A stretch of DNA of 64,000 nt from CAWIJJ01 sp963836405 (lineage in GTDB: Bacteria; Acidobacteriota; Terriglobia; Bryobacterales; Bryobacteraceae): assembly GCA_963836405.1 (NCBI GenBank), contig CAWIJL010000007.1:682001-746000 (forward strand). Reading direction: 5' to 3'. The notes beneath the pieces are model-generated. The model had not been told where the DNA came from, did not search any database, and was given only the letters and a program-made list of their open reading frames with translations. Within the stretch, counting starts at the first letter, position 1. Each line of letters opens with the position of its first letter. Of this stretch, positions 1 through 9,022 are shown in pieces. Position numbers and translations under genes: made by a program.

Positions 1-24
1 GTCCACAGCAGATGACGCCAACCT

Positions 25-561
25 GTGCCAAGTCTATTCGCCGATGGTCAACGACGGGATGGGACGGAGCGTCCCTTGTTAGATTCGGCGCGGATCGTGC
101 GAGATGGAGCAGTGCTGTCCGTTGTGGCTTCGACTTACTTGCTTCTCTTGCTGCGGTTCAACCCCCGCATATTCTTAGGCCATTATCCCAAAGAGATCCG
201 AGAGAGCGTCCCGCCCAAATCGGAGAAGGAGCGGCGGATGTCTATCTTGCTCGGACTGCTCATCGGGGTTCCCTGTGCTTCGGCATTGCTTTGGCGAACC
301 GCGACTCTGGGAAGTCACTCCTTCCGGGAACTCTTCGCCTACGCCTTCGGCGTGCTTTTCATCTTCAATCTCATTGACTTGCTGATCCTCGATTGGCTCA
401 TCGTGTGCTGGATCAAGCCACACTGGGTGACCCTCCCCGGCACGGCGCATATCGCGATTCCGAATCCCTGGGTCCATCACTTCAAGGAGTTTTTGATGGG
501 AACGGTCGGATTAGGGATTGTAGGTCTTGGCGTCGCTGCTCTTCTGAGTATCCAGTTCTAA
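25..561 (+). CDS. Hypothetical integral membrane protein
   Basis: A 178-residue protein of unknown function. Four hydrophobic stretches (about residues 30-45, 74-92, 104-130 and 155-176) predict a small polytopic inner-membrane protein. A motif-like segment with Trp and Pro residues (PHWVTLPGT near residue 135) lies between the third and fourth segments. The first in-frame start after an upstream stop is a GTG at 25, but the N-terminus is poorly defined because the window begins just upstream, and an internal start is possible. It is separated from psd by about 165 bases in which I see no gene. No catalytic motif is recognised. Confidence 0.6.
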   Translation: MPSLFADGQRRDGTERPLLDSARIVRDGAVLSVVASTYLLLLLRFNPRIFLGHYPKEIRESVPPKSEKERRMSILLGLLIGVPCASALLWRTATLGSHSFRELFAYAFGVLFIFNLIDLLILDWLIVCWIKPHWVTLPGTAHIAIPNPWVHHFKEFLMGTVGLGIVGLGVAALLSIQF

Positions 562-726
562 GCTGGTGGCTCGAGTCCTGCCGACCGGCCACCACCCATA
601 TCAGCCGCTGGCGATTGAGCATTCCGATGAAGACGATCACTCATTTCCAAACTGCCCGAGCCTGAATCCACCATCGATTCGAGTCTTAAAGAAGGGCGCG
701 ATCCCCGTATGAGAAAATAGTCGTCA

Positions 727-1350
727 GTGATCGTTAAGGACGGCATTTACTATGCCGGCGGCCTGGTCGTCGCCGGTCTGCTCGTAACCTGGCTCGCGGG
801 AGCATGGTTCGCCGCTCCACTTTGGATCCTGGCCCTCTTCTGCCTTTACTTCTTTCGCGACCCCGAGCGCGCTATTCCCTCCGGACCAGTGGCCGTTTCG
901 CCCGCCGACGGCAGAGTGGTGGCCGTCAAGCCGGAAAGCGGCTCGTTGAACCGCATCAGCATCTTTCTCAATATTTTCGACGTCCACGTGAACCGCACCC
1001 CCATTGCCGGCACCATTTCCAGCGTGAAATATCAGGAAGGCAGTTTTCACGTGGCCAGCCGCGAAGAGTGCTCGACCGTGAATGAGCAGAACGTCGTCAC
1101 GGTCAACGGCGACGGCAGCAGCGTGACCTTCAAGCAGATCGCCGGCCTGATCGCCCGGCGAATCGTGTTCACCAAGAGACTGGGAGACCGTGTAGGAATC
1201 GGTGAACGGATCGGGCTCATCAAGTTCGGCTCCCGTGTGGACGTGCTGCTCGGCCCCGAATGGGAGATCGCCGTGCGCCCGGGGATGCGTGTTTCCGCCG
1301 GCTCCAGCGTTATCGCCCGCCGCATCGACGGAGGTCCACATGGGTCTTAA
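727..1350 (+). CDS. psd: Phosphatidylserine decarboxylase proenzyme
   Basis: Converts phosphatidylserine to phosphatidylethanolamine at the inner membrane. The 207-residue protein is the short form. It has two N-terminal hydrophobic helices (about residues 10-42), then RDPER, SPADGRV and the FDVHVNR core typical of the family. The self-cleavage site that generates the pyruvoyl group is seen as FGSR at residues 167-170, in place of the LGST of the long enterobacterial form, with cleavage expected before Ser169. The start is a GTG. The 3' end overlaps pssA by 11 bases, so the two consecutive steps of PE synthesis are translationally coupled. Confidence 0.95.
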   Translation: MIVKDGIYYAGGLVVAGLLVTWLAGAWFAAPLWILALFCLYFFRDPERAIPSGPVAVSPADGRVVAVKPESGSLNRISIFLNIFDVHVNRTPIAGTISSVKYQEGSFHVASREECSTVNEQNVVTVNGDGSSVTFKQIAGLIARRIVFTKRLGDRVGIGERIGLIKFGSRVDVLLGPEWEIAVRPGMRVSAGSSVIARRIDGGPHGS

Positions 1351-2230
1351 AGAGAGGCTCGCGGACCCGCGCTACAAGGACCGCCGGCCACGCCGCGCCG
1401 CCTACGCGCTGCCCACGCTGTTCACCGCGGGCAACATCTTCCTCGGCTATCTCTCTATTCTACGTTCCATCCATGGAGCCATGATGGCCGGGACCGACCC
1501 GGTGGGCGCGGCCGCCAACTTCGCCATCGCCGCGAAAGCCATCGGCGCCGCCGTCTTTCTGGACGGACTCGACGGCCGCATCGCCCGAATGACCAACACC
1601 ACCAGTGATTTCGGCCGGGAGATGGATTCGCTGGCCGACGTGATCAGCTTCGGCCTCGCGCCCGCCGTTCTGGCCTTCACCTGGGGCGTGCAGTTCGTGG
1701 ATGCGTCGCTGAGCATGGCGGTCCGTCGCCAGATTTTTAATGCCGGCTATTTCATCGCCTTCCTGTTCCTGCTTTGCGGAGCCGCCCGGCTGGCCCGCTT
1801 CAACGTTCAGAAGAATCCGATCCCCAAAAATCCCGGGCGCCCCGACCGAAAATATTTTGTCGGCCTTCCCATCCCCGCCGCCGCCGCCATGGTGGCTGCC
1901 GTCGTATTCGCCTTCGACGCCGAGCCCATCGCCTGGCTTCCGCTCACCGTGACGTGGCTGGCGCTGCTGGGACTCCTCGGTTTCCTCATGGTGAGCACCT
2001 GGCGATATTACAGCTTTAAGGGGATCAATCTCTCCAAGCCCCACACTCCCCTGCTGATTATCGTGCTGGGTGGCCTCATTTACTCCATTTGGAACTGGCC
2101 GCAGCCGGTTTTGCTGGGGATGGCCACCGCTTACGTCGCCAGTGGCATCATTACCCGTATCGGCGGTATCGTGCGGCGGCGATTGCGGCCCGCGCCCCGC
2201 CCCCCTTCTCCGGAGCATCAAATTGGCTGA
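1340..2230 (+). CDS. pssA: CDP-diacylglycerol-serine O-phosphatidyltransferase
   Basis: Makes phosphatidylserine from CDP-diacylglycerol and serine, supplying the substrate of the preceding decarboxylase. The CDP-alcohol phosphotransferase signature is clear at residues 75-100: DGLDGRIAR, eight residues, G, three residues, D, three residues, D. Multiple hydrophobic segments fill the rest of the 296-residue protein. I place the start at the ATG at 1340 because a GGAGG Shine-Dalgarno sequence lies 5-6 bases upstream and the protein then begins MGLKERL. The open frame extends further upstream but only antiparallel to family expectation. It overlaps psd upstream and the next gene downstream. Confidence 0.95.
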   Translation: MGLKERLADPRYKDRRPRRAAYALPTLFTAGNIFLGYLSILRSIHGAMMAGTDPVGAAANFAIAAKAIGAAVFLDGLDGRIARMTNTTSDFGREMDSLADVISFGLAPAVLAFTWGVQFVDASLSMAVRRQIFNAGYFIAFLFLLCGAARLARFNVQKNPIPKNPGRPDRKYFVGLPIPAAAAMVAAVVFAFDAEPIAWLPLTVTWLALLGLLGFLMVSTWRYYSFKGINLSKPHTPLLIIVLGGLIYSIWNWPQPVLLGMATAYVASGIITRIGGIVRRRLRPAPRPPSPEHQIG

Positions 2231-3230
2231 AAACCAAACCGCCGCGCTGGTAGGCAGCGATTCCCTGCTCGGCCGCGAAATCCGCGACCTGGTGGCCACT
2301 TCCGACAGCGGGCTCACCCTGCGCCTGCTGGCCGGGGGCCAGGAGAAGCCCGGCACCCTCACCCGGTTGGGCGACGAGCCGGCCATCGTCGGGGCGCTCG
2401 ACGCCCAAGGGTTGAGCGATGCGCGCGTGATCCTGCTGGCCGGCTCCGCCGATTCGAGCCGCAAAGCGCTCGAGTTCGCGGGCGACCCGCCCGACGCCGC
2501 CATCGTGGACCTGACATTCGCCGCCGAGGAACGGCCCGACGCCCGCCTGCGTGCGCCCTTCGTCGAATCCGAATCCGTCGATGACGACGCCGCCGTCCAC
2601 GTGATCGCGCACCCCGCCGCCATCGCCATGGCCATCTTTCTTCGCCGGCTCCAGGCGAGCGAGCCGCTCCGCCGTTCCCTGGTGCACGTCTTCGCTCCCG
2701 CCAGCGAGCACGGCGCATCCGGCGTGGACGAACTCCAGCAACAGACCATCAGCCTGCTGTCGTTCAAGAACATGCCTCGCGCGATCTTCGACACGCAACT
2801 CAGCTTCAACCTGCTGGCCCGCTATGGCGAAGAGGCCCCCGTTTCGCTCGAGGAATCCGAACTGCGCATTGAGCGCCACCTTGCCAGTCTTCTGGACCTG
2901 CCCGGCGAAGGTGAGGGCGCACCCATGCCCTCGCTCCGCCTGATACAGACCCCCGTGTTTCACGGCTACAGCTTTTCCGTATGGGCCGAATTCGAGAACG
3001 ACCCCGGCCTCGATACCCTCGAAAACGTTCTCGCCTTCGACCAAATCGACGTACGCGGCGCCGATTCCGAGCCCCCCACCAACGTCGGCCAGGCGGGCCA
3101 GAGCGGAATTTCCGTGGGCGCCATCGCGCCCGACCGTAACCGCGCCGAAGCCTACTGGTTCTGGGTGGTCGCGGATAACCTGCGTCTCCAGGCCGAGAAT
3201 GCGGTTGCGGTGGCGCGCCGCCTGGCATGA
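2223..3230 (+). CDS. Aspartate-semialdehyde dehydrogenase homologue, probably not catalytic
   Basis: About 335 residues starting at a TTG that overlaps the pssA stop. The N-terminus reads as a Rossmann fold (ALVGSDSLLGREI) and the middle and C-terminal parts (SLVHVFAPASEHG, TPVFHGYSFSVWAEF, GRNPQ-like end) resemble the ASADH dimerisation domain. The segment that should carry the catalytic Cys (NCTT-like) reads IAHPAAIAMA and has no Cys. It therefore resembles USG-1-type paralogues that lost dehydrogenase chemistry. It sits between lipid synthesis genes and lptE with overlapping ends, so it is co-translated with them. Its role is unknown. Confidence 0.75.
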   Translation: MAENQTAALVGSDSLLGREIRDLVATSDSGLTLRLLAGGQEKPGTLTRLGDEPAIVGALDAQGLSDARVILLAGSADSSRKALEFAGDPPDAAIVDLTFAAEERPDARLRAPFVESESVDDDAAVHVIAHPAAIAMAIFLRRLQASEPLRRSLVHVFAPASEHGASGVDELQQQTISLLSFKNMPRAIFDTQLSFNLLARYGEEAPVSLEESELRIERHLASLLDLPGEGEGAPMPSLRLIQTPVFHGYSFSVWAEFENDPGLDTLENVLAFDQIDVRGADSEPPTNVGQAGQSGISVGAIAPDRNRAEAYWFWVVADNLRLQAENAVAVARRLA

Positions 3231-3736
3231 AGGCGCTACTCGCATTCGCACTGCTGGCGGCCACCGGCTGCGGCTATCACGTCTCCGGGCGCGGAGACCT
3301 GATGCCGAAAAGCGTCAAAACCATCTGTATTCCGGCCTTCGGAAACGGCACCCCGCGCTACAAACTCCCCGTCCTGCTCACCGCCGGGTTGACCCGCGAG
3401 TTCATCACTCGTACCCGCTACCGCATCGTCCCCGATCCGGACCAGGCCGACGCCATCCTCACCGGCGCGGTGGTCAACTTTGTCAACTACCCGACCGTCA
3501 TCGATCCGAAGACCAATCGCGCCACCGGGGTGCAGGCCGTGGTCACCATGAACATCCGGCTCACCGACCGGCACACGGGAGCGGTCCTTTTCAACCGCGC
3601 CGGCACGGAATTTCGCGAGCGCTACGAAATCGCCACCGACCCCCAGGCTTACTTCGACGAGAGCGGTACGGGCATGCAGCGCCTGAGCCGCGACGTGGCG
3701 CGCAGCGTCGTCTCCGCCATCCTCGAGAGTTTCTAG
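3227..3736 (+). CDS. lptE: LPS assembly lipoprotein LptE
   Basis: Outer-membrane lipoprotein partner of LptD in lipopolysaccharide insertion. The 169-residue precursor begins with a short signal peptide ending in the lipobox LAATGC (Cys15), followed by GYHVSGRGDLMP, the usual LptE opening. The remainder matches the family pattern of a small alpha/beta fold ending in an amphipathic helix (RDVARSVVSAILE). It overlaps the upstream gene by 4 bases (ATGA) and precedes holA by 8 bases. The lptE-holA adjacency is conserved across Gram-negative bacteria and supports the call. Confidence 0.88.
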   Translation: MKALLAFALLAATGCGYHVSGRGDLMPKSVKTICIPAFGNGTPRYKLPVLLTAGLTREFITRTRYRIVPDPDQADAILTGAVVNFVNYPTVIDPKTNRATGVQAVVTMNIRLTDRHTGAVLFNRAGTEFRERYEIATDPQAYFDESGTGMQRLSRDVARSVVSAILESF

Positions 3737-3744
3737 AACATCCG

Positions 3745-4800
3745 ATGACTCCCGCCCAACTGCTTGCGCGAATTTCGAAAAATACGCTTCCTCCCGCCCT
3801 GCTGCTGCTCGGCCCCGAGGCCTACGAGCGCCGGCGCATCAAGGACGCCCTTTTCGCCACCCTGCCCCAGGACGCGGTGGCGCAGCACGACCTGGTCGAA
3901 ATTTCGCTGGCCGCGGTGCTGGACGACGCGCGTGCGCTTTCCCTGTTCGCCTCCGAGCGCCTCATCTGGGTGGTGAACGCCGAAGCCGCGCTTCCCCGGG
4001 GCCGGGCCGCCGCCGCGGACGAGGATGGAGGCGAGGGCGAAGGCGGCGCGGGCGATACCGGCGCGCTCCAGGCGTACCTCCGCGATCCGACTCCCGGCGT
4101 GGTGCTGGTTTTCGAGGCCAGCCGCTTCGACTTCGAAGGGGACGACAAGCGCCGCCAGGATCGCGTCCGTAAATTCTACTCCGGCATCGCCGACGTGGTC
4201 GAATTGCGCCGCTATTCGAGCGCCGACGCTCGCCGCGAAGCGGAGGCGCTGATGCGCCGCGCCGGCCTGAAACTTGCACCCGACGCGTTAGACCTGCTGG
4301 TGGAAGCGCTCGCCGCGGACATAGCCCGCATCGCCGTGGAAATCGAAAAACTGGCGCTGTATGCCGCCGGCCGCACGGTGACAGCGGAAGATATCGTGGC
4401 CCTCGTTCCCGATGCCCGGTCGAACAACGTCTTCGCCCTGGTCAATGCCTTGGGCCGCCGCGACCGGGGAAGGGCGCTCGAAATCCTCGATACCCTGACC
4501 CGCGAGGGCGAATACATGCCGCTCGCGCTCACGTTCCTCTCGACGCAATTCCGCATGGCGCTGGCGGCGCGCGAAGCCAATCTCAAGTCCGTCGGTCAGG
4601 TGCAGGGCCATTTCACCCGCGCCGGAATTCCCATGTGGGGATCGCGGGCGGAACAGGTTCATGCCACTGCAACCAAATTCAACAAACCGCAGATCGAGCG
4701 TGCGATGCGGCTGATTTTCGAGGCGGACAGAGGGCTGCGCGACGCGCGTCCGGACGACCGCATCGTGATGGAAAGGTTTATTCTGAAGCTTGTGGAATAG
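3745..4800 (+). CDS. holA: DNA polymerase III subunit delta
   Basis: Clamp-loader subunit that opens the beta clamp. It is 351 residues, the usual size. The N-terminal AAA+-like domain begins MTPAQLLARI and contains LLLGPEAYERRRI in the P-loop position without a Walker A Lys, as expected for delta. The later part carries NNVFALVNALGRRD, the typical delta domain III segment, and a C-terminal helical collar. A low-complexity acidic and Gly-rich insert (about residues 91-107) is unusual. The start is the ATG at 3745, 8 bases after lptE. It converges on rpsT with a 20-base gap. Confidence 0.92.
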   Translation: MTPAQLLARISKNTLPPALLLLGPEAYERRRIKDALFATLPQDAVAQHDLVEISLAAVLDDARALSLFASERLIWVVNAEAALPRGRAAAADEDGGEGEGGAGDTGALQAYLRDPTPGVVLVFEASRFDFEGDDKRRQDRVRKFYSGIADVVELRRYSSADARREAEALMRRAGLKLAPDALDLLVEALAADIARIAVEIEKLALYAAGRTVTAEDIVALVPDARSNNVFALVNALGRRDRGRALEILDTLTREGEYMPLALTFLSTQFRMALAAREANLKSVGQVQGHFTRAGIPMWGSRAEQVHATATKFNKPQIERAMRLIFEADRGLRDARPDDRIVMERFILKLVE

Positions 4801-4820
4801 ATGCCAGGGACCCGCCGCGG

Positions 4821-5087
4821 CTACGCGGACAGGGCCTTGACCCGCAGGTTCAGCTTGGATTTATACCGCGCCGCGGTATTCTTCTTGATTACGCCGGTCT
4901 TCACCGCGCGGTCAACCAGCGAAAAGGTCTTCGGCAGCAGTTTCGCCGCCGCGTCCGCATCCTTGGCAGTGATCGCCCGCCGCATGGAACGGATCTGGTG
5001 GCGCAGCCGGCTCTTGTTCTTGCGATTGTATTCCGTGCGCCGTTCCGTTTGACGCACCCGCTTGAGGGCGGAATAAGTGTTGGCCAT
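4821..5087 (-). CDS. rpsT: 30S ribosomal protein S20
   Basis: Binds the 5' domain of 16S rRNA. The 88-residue basic helical protein begins MANTYSALKRVRQ and ends KSKLNLRVKAL, with the S20 hallmarks of alternating Lys/Arg-rich helices and KTGVIKKNTAARYKS near the C-terminus. It is monocistronic and convergent with holA. No intrinsic terminator with a U-run is visible in the 20-base gap. Confidence 0.97.
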   Translation of the reverse strand: MANTYSALKRVRQTERRTEYNRKNKSRLRHQIRSMRRAITAKDADAAAKLLPKTFSLVDRAVKTGVIKKNTAARYKSKLNLRVKALSA

Positions 5088-5167
5088 CTTTGCTGAAGCT
5101 AATCCTTACAAAGTATTCGAGTTCTCAGGATACCGCATGTAGCGGGGACGGGCAACCGCCATGAACC

Positions 5168-6658
5168 CTACGAAGTAGCCGCGGCGCTCGCGTCGAAGCT
5201 GATAAAACGGCGCTCGGCCAGTTTGCGGATCACCGCGCAGCATTGCTGGCGCACCGGGTCGGGCGGCGCTTTCACCTTCGCGGCCAGATCGCGGGCCAGT
5301 TCGGCCAGCGTATGAGATCCGTCGCATCGGGTCAGGAACTCGGCCACCTGCGGCTCGATGGCCAGCGAGGACGGAAGCCCGTGCACCAGCGCCAGCTTGA
5401 AGGACGTCGTTCGCCAGTTCCCCTCGTCCAGGCTCAATTGCTGCTCGATGGCGACAGAGGCGCAAAGACGGGGGCGGAGCTGCAGCAGGCGGGCGTCGTC
5501 GGGATCCGAGCGGAGCTCATCCTGGGTTGCGAACAGCTCCCGCACCAGGTGGTCGAAGCGGAGGTTCGGAGCAATGCGGCCCTCCTCGATGCGGGCCCAG
5601 TTTGCGCCGGAACGCTTGCGCAGTGCCAGCAGCCCGCCATGGATCGACTTCACCTGCTTCTCCCGATAGTAATCTACGCAGCCTCGGTACCTGGAGAGGG
5701 CCGTTTCCGGAAGCTCCGAGTAGAGATTGCAGGTCCGCTCGTGCGCATACGCCGCGGGGTCGGTGGCATACGTGCTGAGCACCCAAAGGTCGCAGCCGGT
5801 CGCGCGCGCCCATTCCTCCACCCGCTCCTGCCAGGGCTGTCCGGCGAGTTCCACCCATTCGAAGGTCATTTGCAGGAACCCGCCTTCCTTCAGACGGGCC
5901 GCACCCTGGCGCACGACCTGCCGGCAAAACCCATCCAGTTCCAGCGGGTTTTCGCAATACATCACGCCGGACGACGGCATGACGAAGAATGGCGGGTTGG
6001 CAAGAATCCGGTCGAACGCAACGTCCGCCACCGGCTCGAAGCCGTCGCCCGTTCGCGCCTCGATGTTCTCGAGTCCGTTCAGCCAGGCATTGAAGCGCAC
6101 AAACTCCTCGCCGCGAGGGTTCAGGTCGGTGGCAATCACCCGCTCGCTGAATGGAGAGGCCAGCACGGCAACCACGCCGCAGCCCGCCCCAAAGTCGAGC
6201 AGCGTGCCGCAGCGTTCTCGCAGGGCGAAGTTCTGCAGCACACGCGTGCTCTGGTTAGGCCATAGGATCAGGTCCGGGGGGGCTTCGGGATGCATGCGAT
6301 GCACCGGGTCGGCGGCAATCACCCAGCCCTCGGTTGGGGTCAGCATCGCTTGCGGCACGATCTCGCCTCCCGCCGCCGTGGCCAGACCCGACTCGAGCAG
6401 GAAGGAGCCCACGGCTTGAGGAAACACGGCCGCCACCGCTTCCGAAGGCTGCGCCAGCCCGAAGACGAACAGCCGCGCCAGCATGTTGAATGGGGTCGGC
6501 TCGGCGGTCGATTCCACCAGCCAGGGCAGGTTGCCGGCATGGCGCGAAGGCAACTGTTGCATGGACGGGCGGCGATGAAAACCCGCCTCGGTGAAGTCGG
6601 AATCCGCCAATAGGTCCAGGAAGCGCTCGGCCTCGGTGCGGGACGTGGGGCGTAACAT
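5168..6658 (-). CDS. Class I SAM-dependent methyltransferase (small-domain, NPPF type)
   Basis: A 496-residue protein. Residues about 1-130 form an N-terminal domain. Residues 155-161 read DFGAGCG (SAM motif I), VIATDLNPRG follows as motif II, and residues 221-224 are NPPF, the signature of N-directed RNA or protein methyltransferases related to RsmC, RlmG and HemK. The C-terminal 100 residues (for example CDGSHTLAELARDLAAKV) look like a PqqD or winged-helix type module. The substrate cannot be named from sequence. Upstream (6659-6830) is non-coding, shared with the divergent phytase-like locus. Confidence 0.8.
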   Translation of the reverse strand: MLRPTSRTEAERFLDLLADSDFTEAGFHRRPSMQQLPSRHAGNLPWLVESTAEPTPFNMLARLFVFGLAQPSEAVAAVFPQAVGSFLLESGLATAAGGEIVPQAMLTPTEGWVIAADPVHRMHPEAPPDLILWPNQSTRVLQNFALRERCGTLLDFGAGCGVVAVLASPFSERVIATDLNPRGEEFVRFNAWLNGLENIEARTGDGFEPVADVAFDRILANPPFFVMPSSGVMYCENPLELDGFCRQVVRQGAARLKEGGFLQMTFEWVELAGQPWQERVEEWARATGCDLWVLSTYATDPAAYAHERTCNLYSELPETALSRYRGCVDYYREKQVKSIHGGLLALRKRSGANWARIEEGRIAPNLRFDHLVRELFATQDELRSDPDDARLLQLRPRLCASVAIEQQLSLDEGNWRTTSFKLALVHGLPSSLAIEPQVAEFLTRCDGSHTLAELARDLAAKVKAPPDPVRQQCCAVIRKLAERRFISFDASAAATS

Positions 6659-6830
6659 GCGCCTTCAATATAGCGCGGCCCCGGAGGTGGCGGAATTGCG
6701 TCGCCGGCGCGCGGTTAGTGAAACGACTTTGTGACGCCGCCGTAATCGCAAATTCAAAATCGCATGGTACCTTGCGAGGACCCGCGCCGAACCTGAGGCT
6801 CGGCACGGAATCTTGCTTGAAGGAGTATTG

Positions 6831-7640
6831 ATGCACGTGTTGCGCAACGCAATTCCCGCAGCTCTCTTCATGACCGTGGGCGGACCTACTCGGGCACAGG
6901 CATCCTCTTCGTGATGGTGAACGACCGCGGCTATTCCGACGGCGTCACCGTACCGCCCTACGCCAACCGGATGCAGATTTTTGAGATCGTGGTGGACGCC
7001 GCCGCCGGGCCGGCGATTTCAACGCGCCGGCGGTTCGATCCGGAAGGGGTGCGCGTTGGCAGGAACGGTCACATCTTCATTTCCGACGAATACGGGCCCT
7101 ACATCTGCGAATTCGACCAGACCGGCCGGCGAATCCCCAAAATCGACGTGCCCGCCAAATTCCAGATTGCCAATCCGGACGCCAACGAACCCTGGAAATT
7201 ACCGGAAACAAATCGGGCCGCCAAGCCAATCGCGGGATGGAGGGTCTGGCGATCAGTCCGGACGGCAGCACCCTCTTCGGCCTGATGCAGAACGCGCTGA
7301 TCCAGGACGGCGCACTCACGGGAACCAGCCGAGACGGCATCCAGTTGGAGAACGGCAAGAACAACGGACTCAACGAGATCCTGGCGGCAAAGCTGATACG
7401 GCCGCCGCCATCAAACAAATTTACCGCGTGGATATCACCGGCGCGACGGACGTCAGCGACCGCGGTCTGGCGGGCGCAACCTTCCCGGAGAAGATCGAGG
7501 GTCTGGCCTGGGCTCCGGACCTCAAAGACGGAACCCACGTTCTGCTGATCGGTTCGGATAACGACCCTGAACACGCCGGTCTTCAACCAGAGCACGCACA
7601 CCTCTACCGGATCCATCACGATCGCCAACATGGGGCCGGC
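6831..7640 (+). pseudogene. Broken esterase-like/phytase-family secreted protein
   Basis: A signal-peptide-like start (MHVLRNAIPAALFMT from 6831) leads directly into YSGTGILFVMVNDRGYSDG, the beginning of the extracellular esterase-like phytase domain. Later segments include FDPEGVRVGRNGHIFISDEYGPY, MEGLAISPDGSTLFGLMQ and EKIEGLAWAPDLKDGTH, which are in different frames. Frame changes fall near 7206 (a G appears missing in CCGGAAAC), near 7390 and near 7565 (one extra C). The region between signal peptide and domain is too short, so sequence is also missing there. Either a decayed gene or a badly assembled one. Function is not supported. Confidence 0.65.
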
Positions 7641-7642
7641 CA

Positions 7643-7846
7643 TTGGCGGTCGCGTGCAAATGGGGGGGGCTTGTGAATGTCCGGTTGATGAACACGTCCG
7701 GCGATATCGGCGAGACGCCGTACATCACGATTTCGACCGGCACGCTGGCGGCGGAAGCGCCGGTCACGGGGCCGCTTAAGTTTCAGAACCCCGCGAATTT
7801 CGGCATCAGTTTCGAGCCGGTATTCTACTCGGGAAGCGTGCACTAG
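7643..7846 (+). CDS. Short hypothetical ORF, possibly the tail of the broken phytase-like gene
   Basis: A 67-residue open frame (ending TGPLKFQNPANFGISFEPVFYSGSVH) directly after the broken phytase-like locus and just upstream of a terminator. It starts inside the last recognisable phytase segment and follows a run of eight G near 7667, where a frame change is plausible. It may be the true C-terminus of that gene, or an unrelated fragment. I do not recognise its family. Confidence 0.3.
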   Translation: MAVACKWGGLVNVRLMNTSGDIGETPYITISTGTLAAEAPVTGPLKFQNPANFGISFEPVFYSGSVH

Positions 7847-7878
7847 CCAGTGCTCCGTAACCCGCTGAATCTAAAGAG

Positions 7879-7905
7879 CCGCTAACGTAAGTGAGCGGTG
7901 TTTTT
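7879..7905 (+). terminator. Intrinsic terminator after the phytase-like locus
   Basis: CCGCTAAC and GTGAGCGG pair with one mismatch around a GTAA tetraloop and are followed by TGTTTTT. This is a GNRA-capped stem with a U-run in the plus direction. It lies about 30 bases after the last plus-strand stop codon and before the convergent ROK gene. Confidence 0.7.
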
Positions 7906-7943
7906 CCGACTTCTGCCACGCCCAGGGCGCGGGGGCCGCGCCG

Positions 7944-8960
7944 CTAGATCAGGCCTCCCTCGCGCGCGACCTTCAGTGCTTCGATGGCGGCGCCCCGCGC
8001 GCCGGCGGTGTCGCCGTTTGGCATGATATAGATCGGAATGTCCGCCTGCTCTTCCCGCTGGACCGGCATTCCGGCGCGGATCTCGTCCACAAACCATTTC
8101 TGGAACGCGGCGCCGGTTTCGATCGCACCGCCGCCCACGATCAGGGCATCGGGGTCGAAGGTGTTGATCATTTCGTCGAAGAACAGCCCCAAGCCGTGGG
8201 CTTGCACGCGGAAGATCTCCTTGCTCATCGGGTCGCCCTTTTCCGCCAGTCCGCGGACCAGTTTGGCGGCCTTGGAGATGTCCATCTTCCCCAGATCGTG
8301 CTCCGGGAAACGCGGCAGGAAATACGGCAGGAAGGTCTTGGCGATCGCGGTCAGCGAGCAGACCGATTCCAGGTCGCCCGTGCGCCCGCAGTTGCATTCG
8401 GGTACCAAGCCCTCGGTTCCCCGGATGCTCTGGTAGGGGAGGAGGACGTGGCCGAGTTCGCCGCCGAAGCCCTTGCGCCCCTTGAGCACGTTGTCTTCAA
8501 TAATGACGCCGCCCCCCAGGCCGGTGCCGATGATGGCCGAAATGCTGGTGGCGCGCCGGCTCGCTCCGAACAGCGAGAAGTGGCCCCACAGCGCGCCGGC
8601 ATTCCCGTCGTTGAGGTACGTGACGGGCTTGCCGAGCTTTCGCGCCAGACCGTCGCGAATATCGAAGCCCGCCCAGTCGGCATGCACAAAATTGGTGGAC
8701 CCCCTGGCGCTCAGCACGCCGCCCGCGCTGGCCGGACCGGGAGTGTCCAGCCCTACCATCACCAACTCATCGAGCGAAACCCCCGCCAGGTCCACCGCCA
8801 CGCGCAGACCTTCGGCAATCTGTTGCAGGCAAACCTCGGGGCCTTCCTTCGATAAAGCGGGGTGCTCGCACAGCTCCTCGATCAGGAACTGCTCCCGGGC
8901 ATTCACCAGGGTATAGTTGATGGCGGTTCCGCCAAGGTCCACACCGGCTACCAGTGCCAC
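7944..8960 (-). CDS. ROK-family sugar kinase
   Basis: A 338-residue ROK protein, probably a cytoplasmic glucokinase-like or N-acyl-hexosamine kinase. The N-terminal phosphate-1 motif is GVDLGGTAINYTLVN, the catalytic region has YLNDGNAGALWG, and the ROK signature GTGLGGGVIIEDNVLKG is present, followed by GELGHVLL with the zinc-binding His. The zinc knuckle normally reading CxCGxxGCxE is CNCGRTGDLE here, so the third Cys is Asp. The sugar substrate cannot be assigned from sequence. It is a single gene, divergent from nothing obvious. Confidence 0.88.
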   Translation of the reverse strand: MALVAGVDLGGTAINYTLVNAREQFLIEELCEHPALSKEGPEVCLQQIAEGLRVAVDLAGVSLDELVMVGLDTPGPASAGGVLSARGSTNFVHADWAGFDIRDGLARKLGKPVTYLNDGNAGALWGHFSLFGASRRATSISAIIGTGLGGGVIIEDNVLKGRKGFGGELGHVLLPYQSIRGTEGLVPECNCGRTGDLESVCSLTAIAKTFLPYFLPRFPEHDLGKMDISKAAKLVRGLAEKGDPMSKEIFRVQAHGLGLFFDEMINTFDPDALIVGGGAIETGAAFQKWFVDEIRAGMPVQREEQADIPIYIMPNGDTAGARGAAIEALKVAREGGLI

Positions 8961-9022
8961 TCTTCTTACCTCTTTGCAGGGATTTGGGTACGACGTTCAG
9001 AATAACATCGTGCCCGGCCGGA

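Noticed and set aside
1460..2809. Minus-strand frame of 449 codons opposite pssA and the Asd-like gene
   Set aside because: Antisense of two recognisable plus-strand genes; no start signals or motifs.
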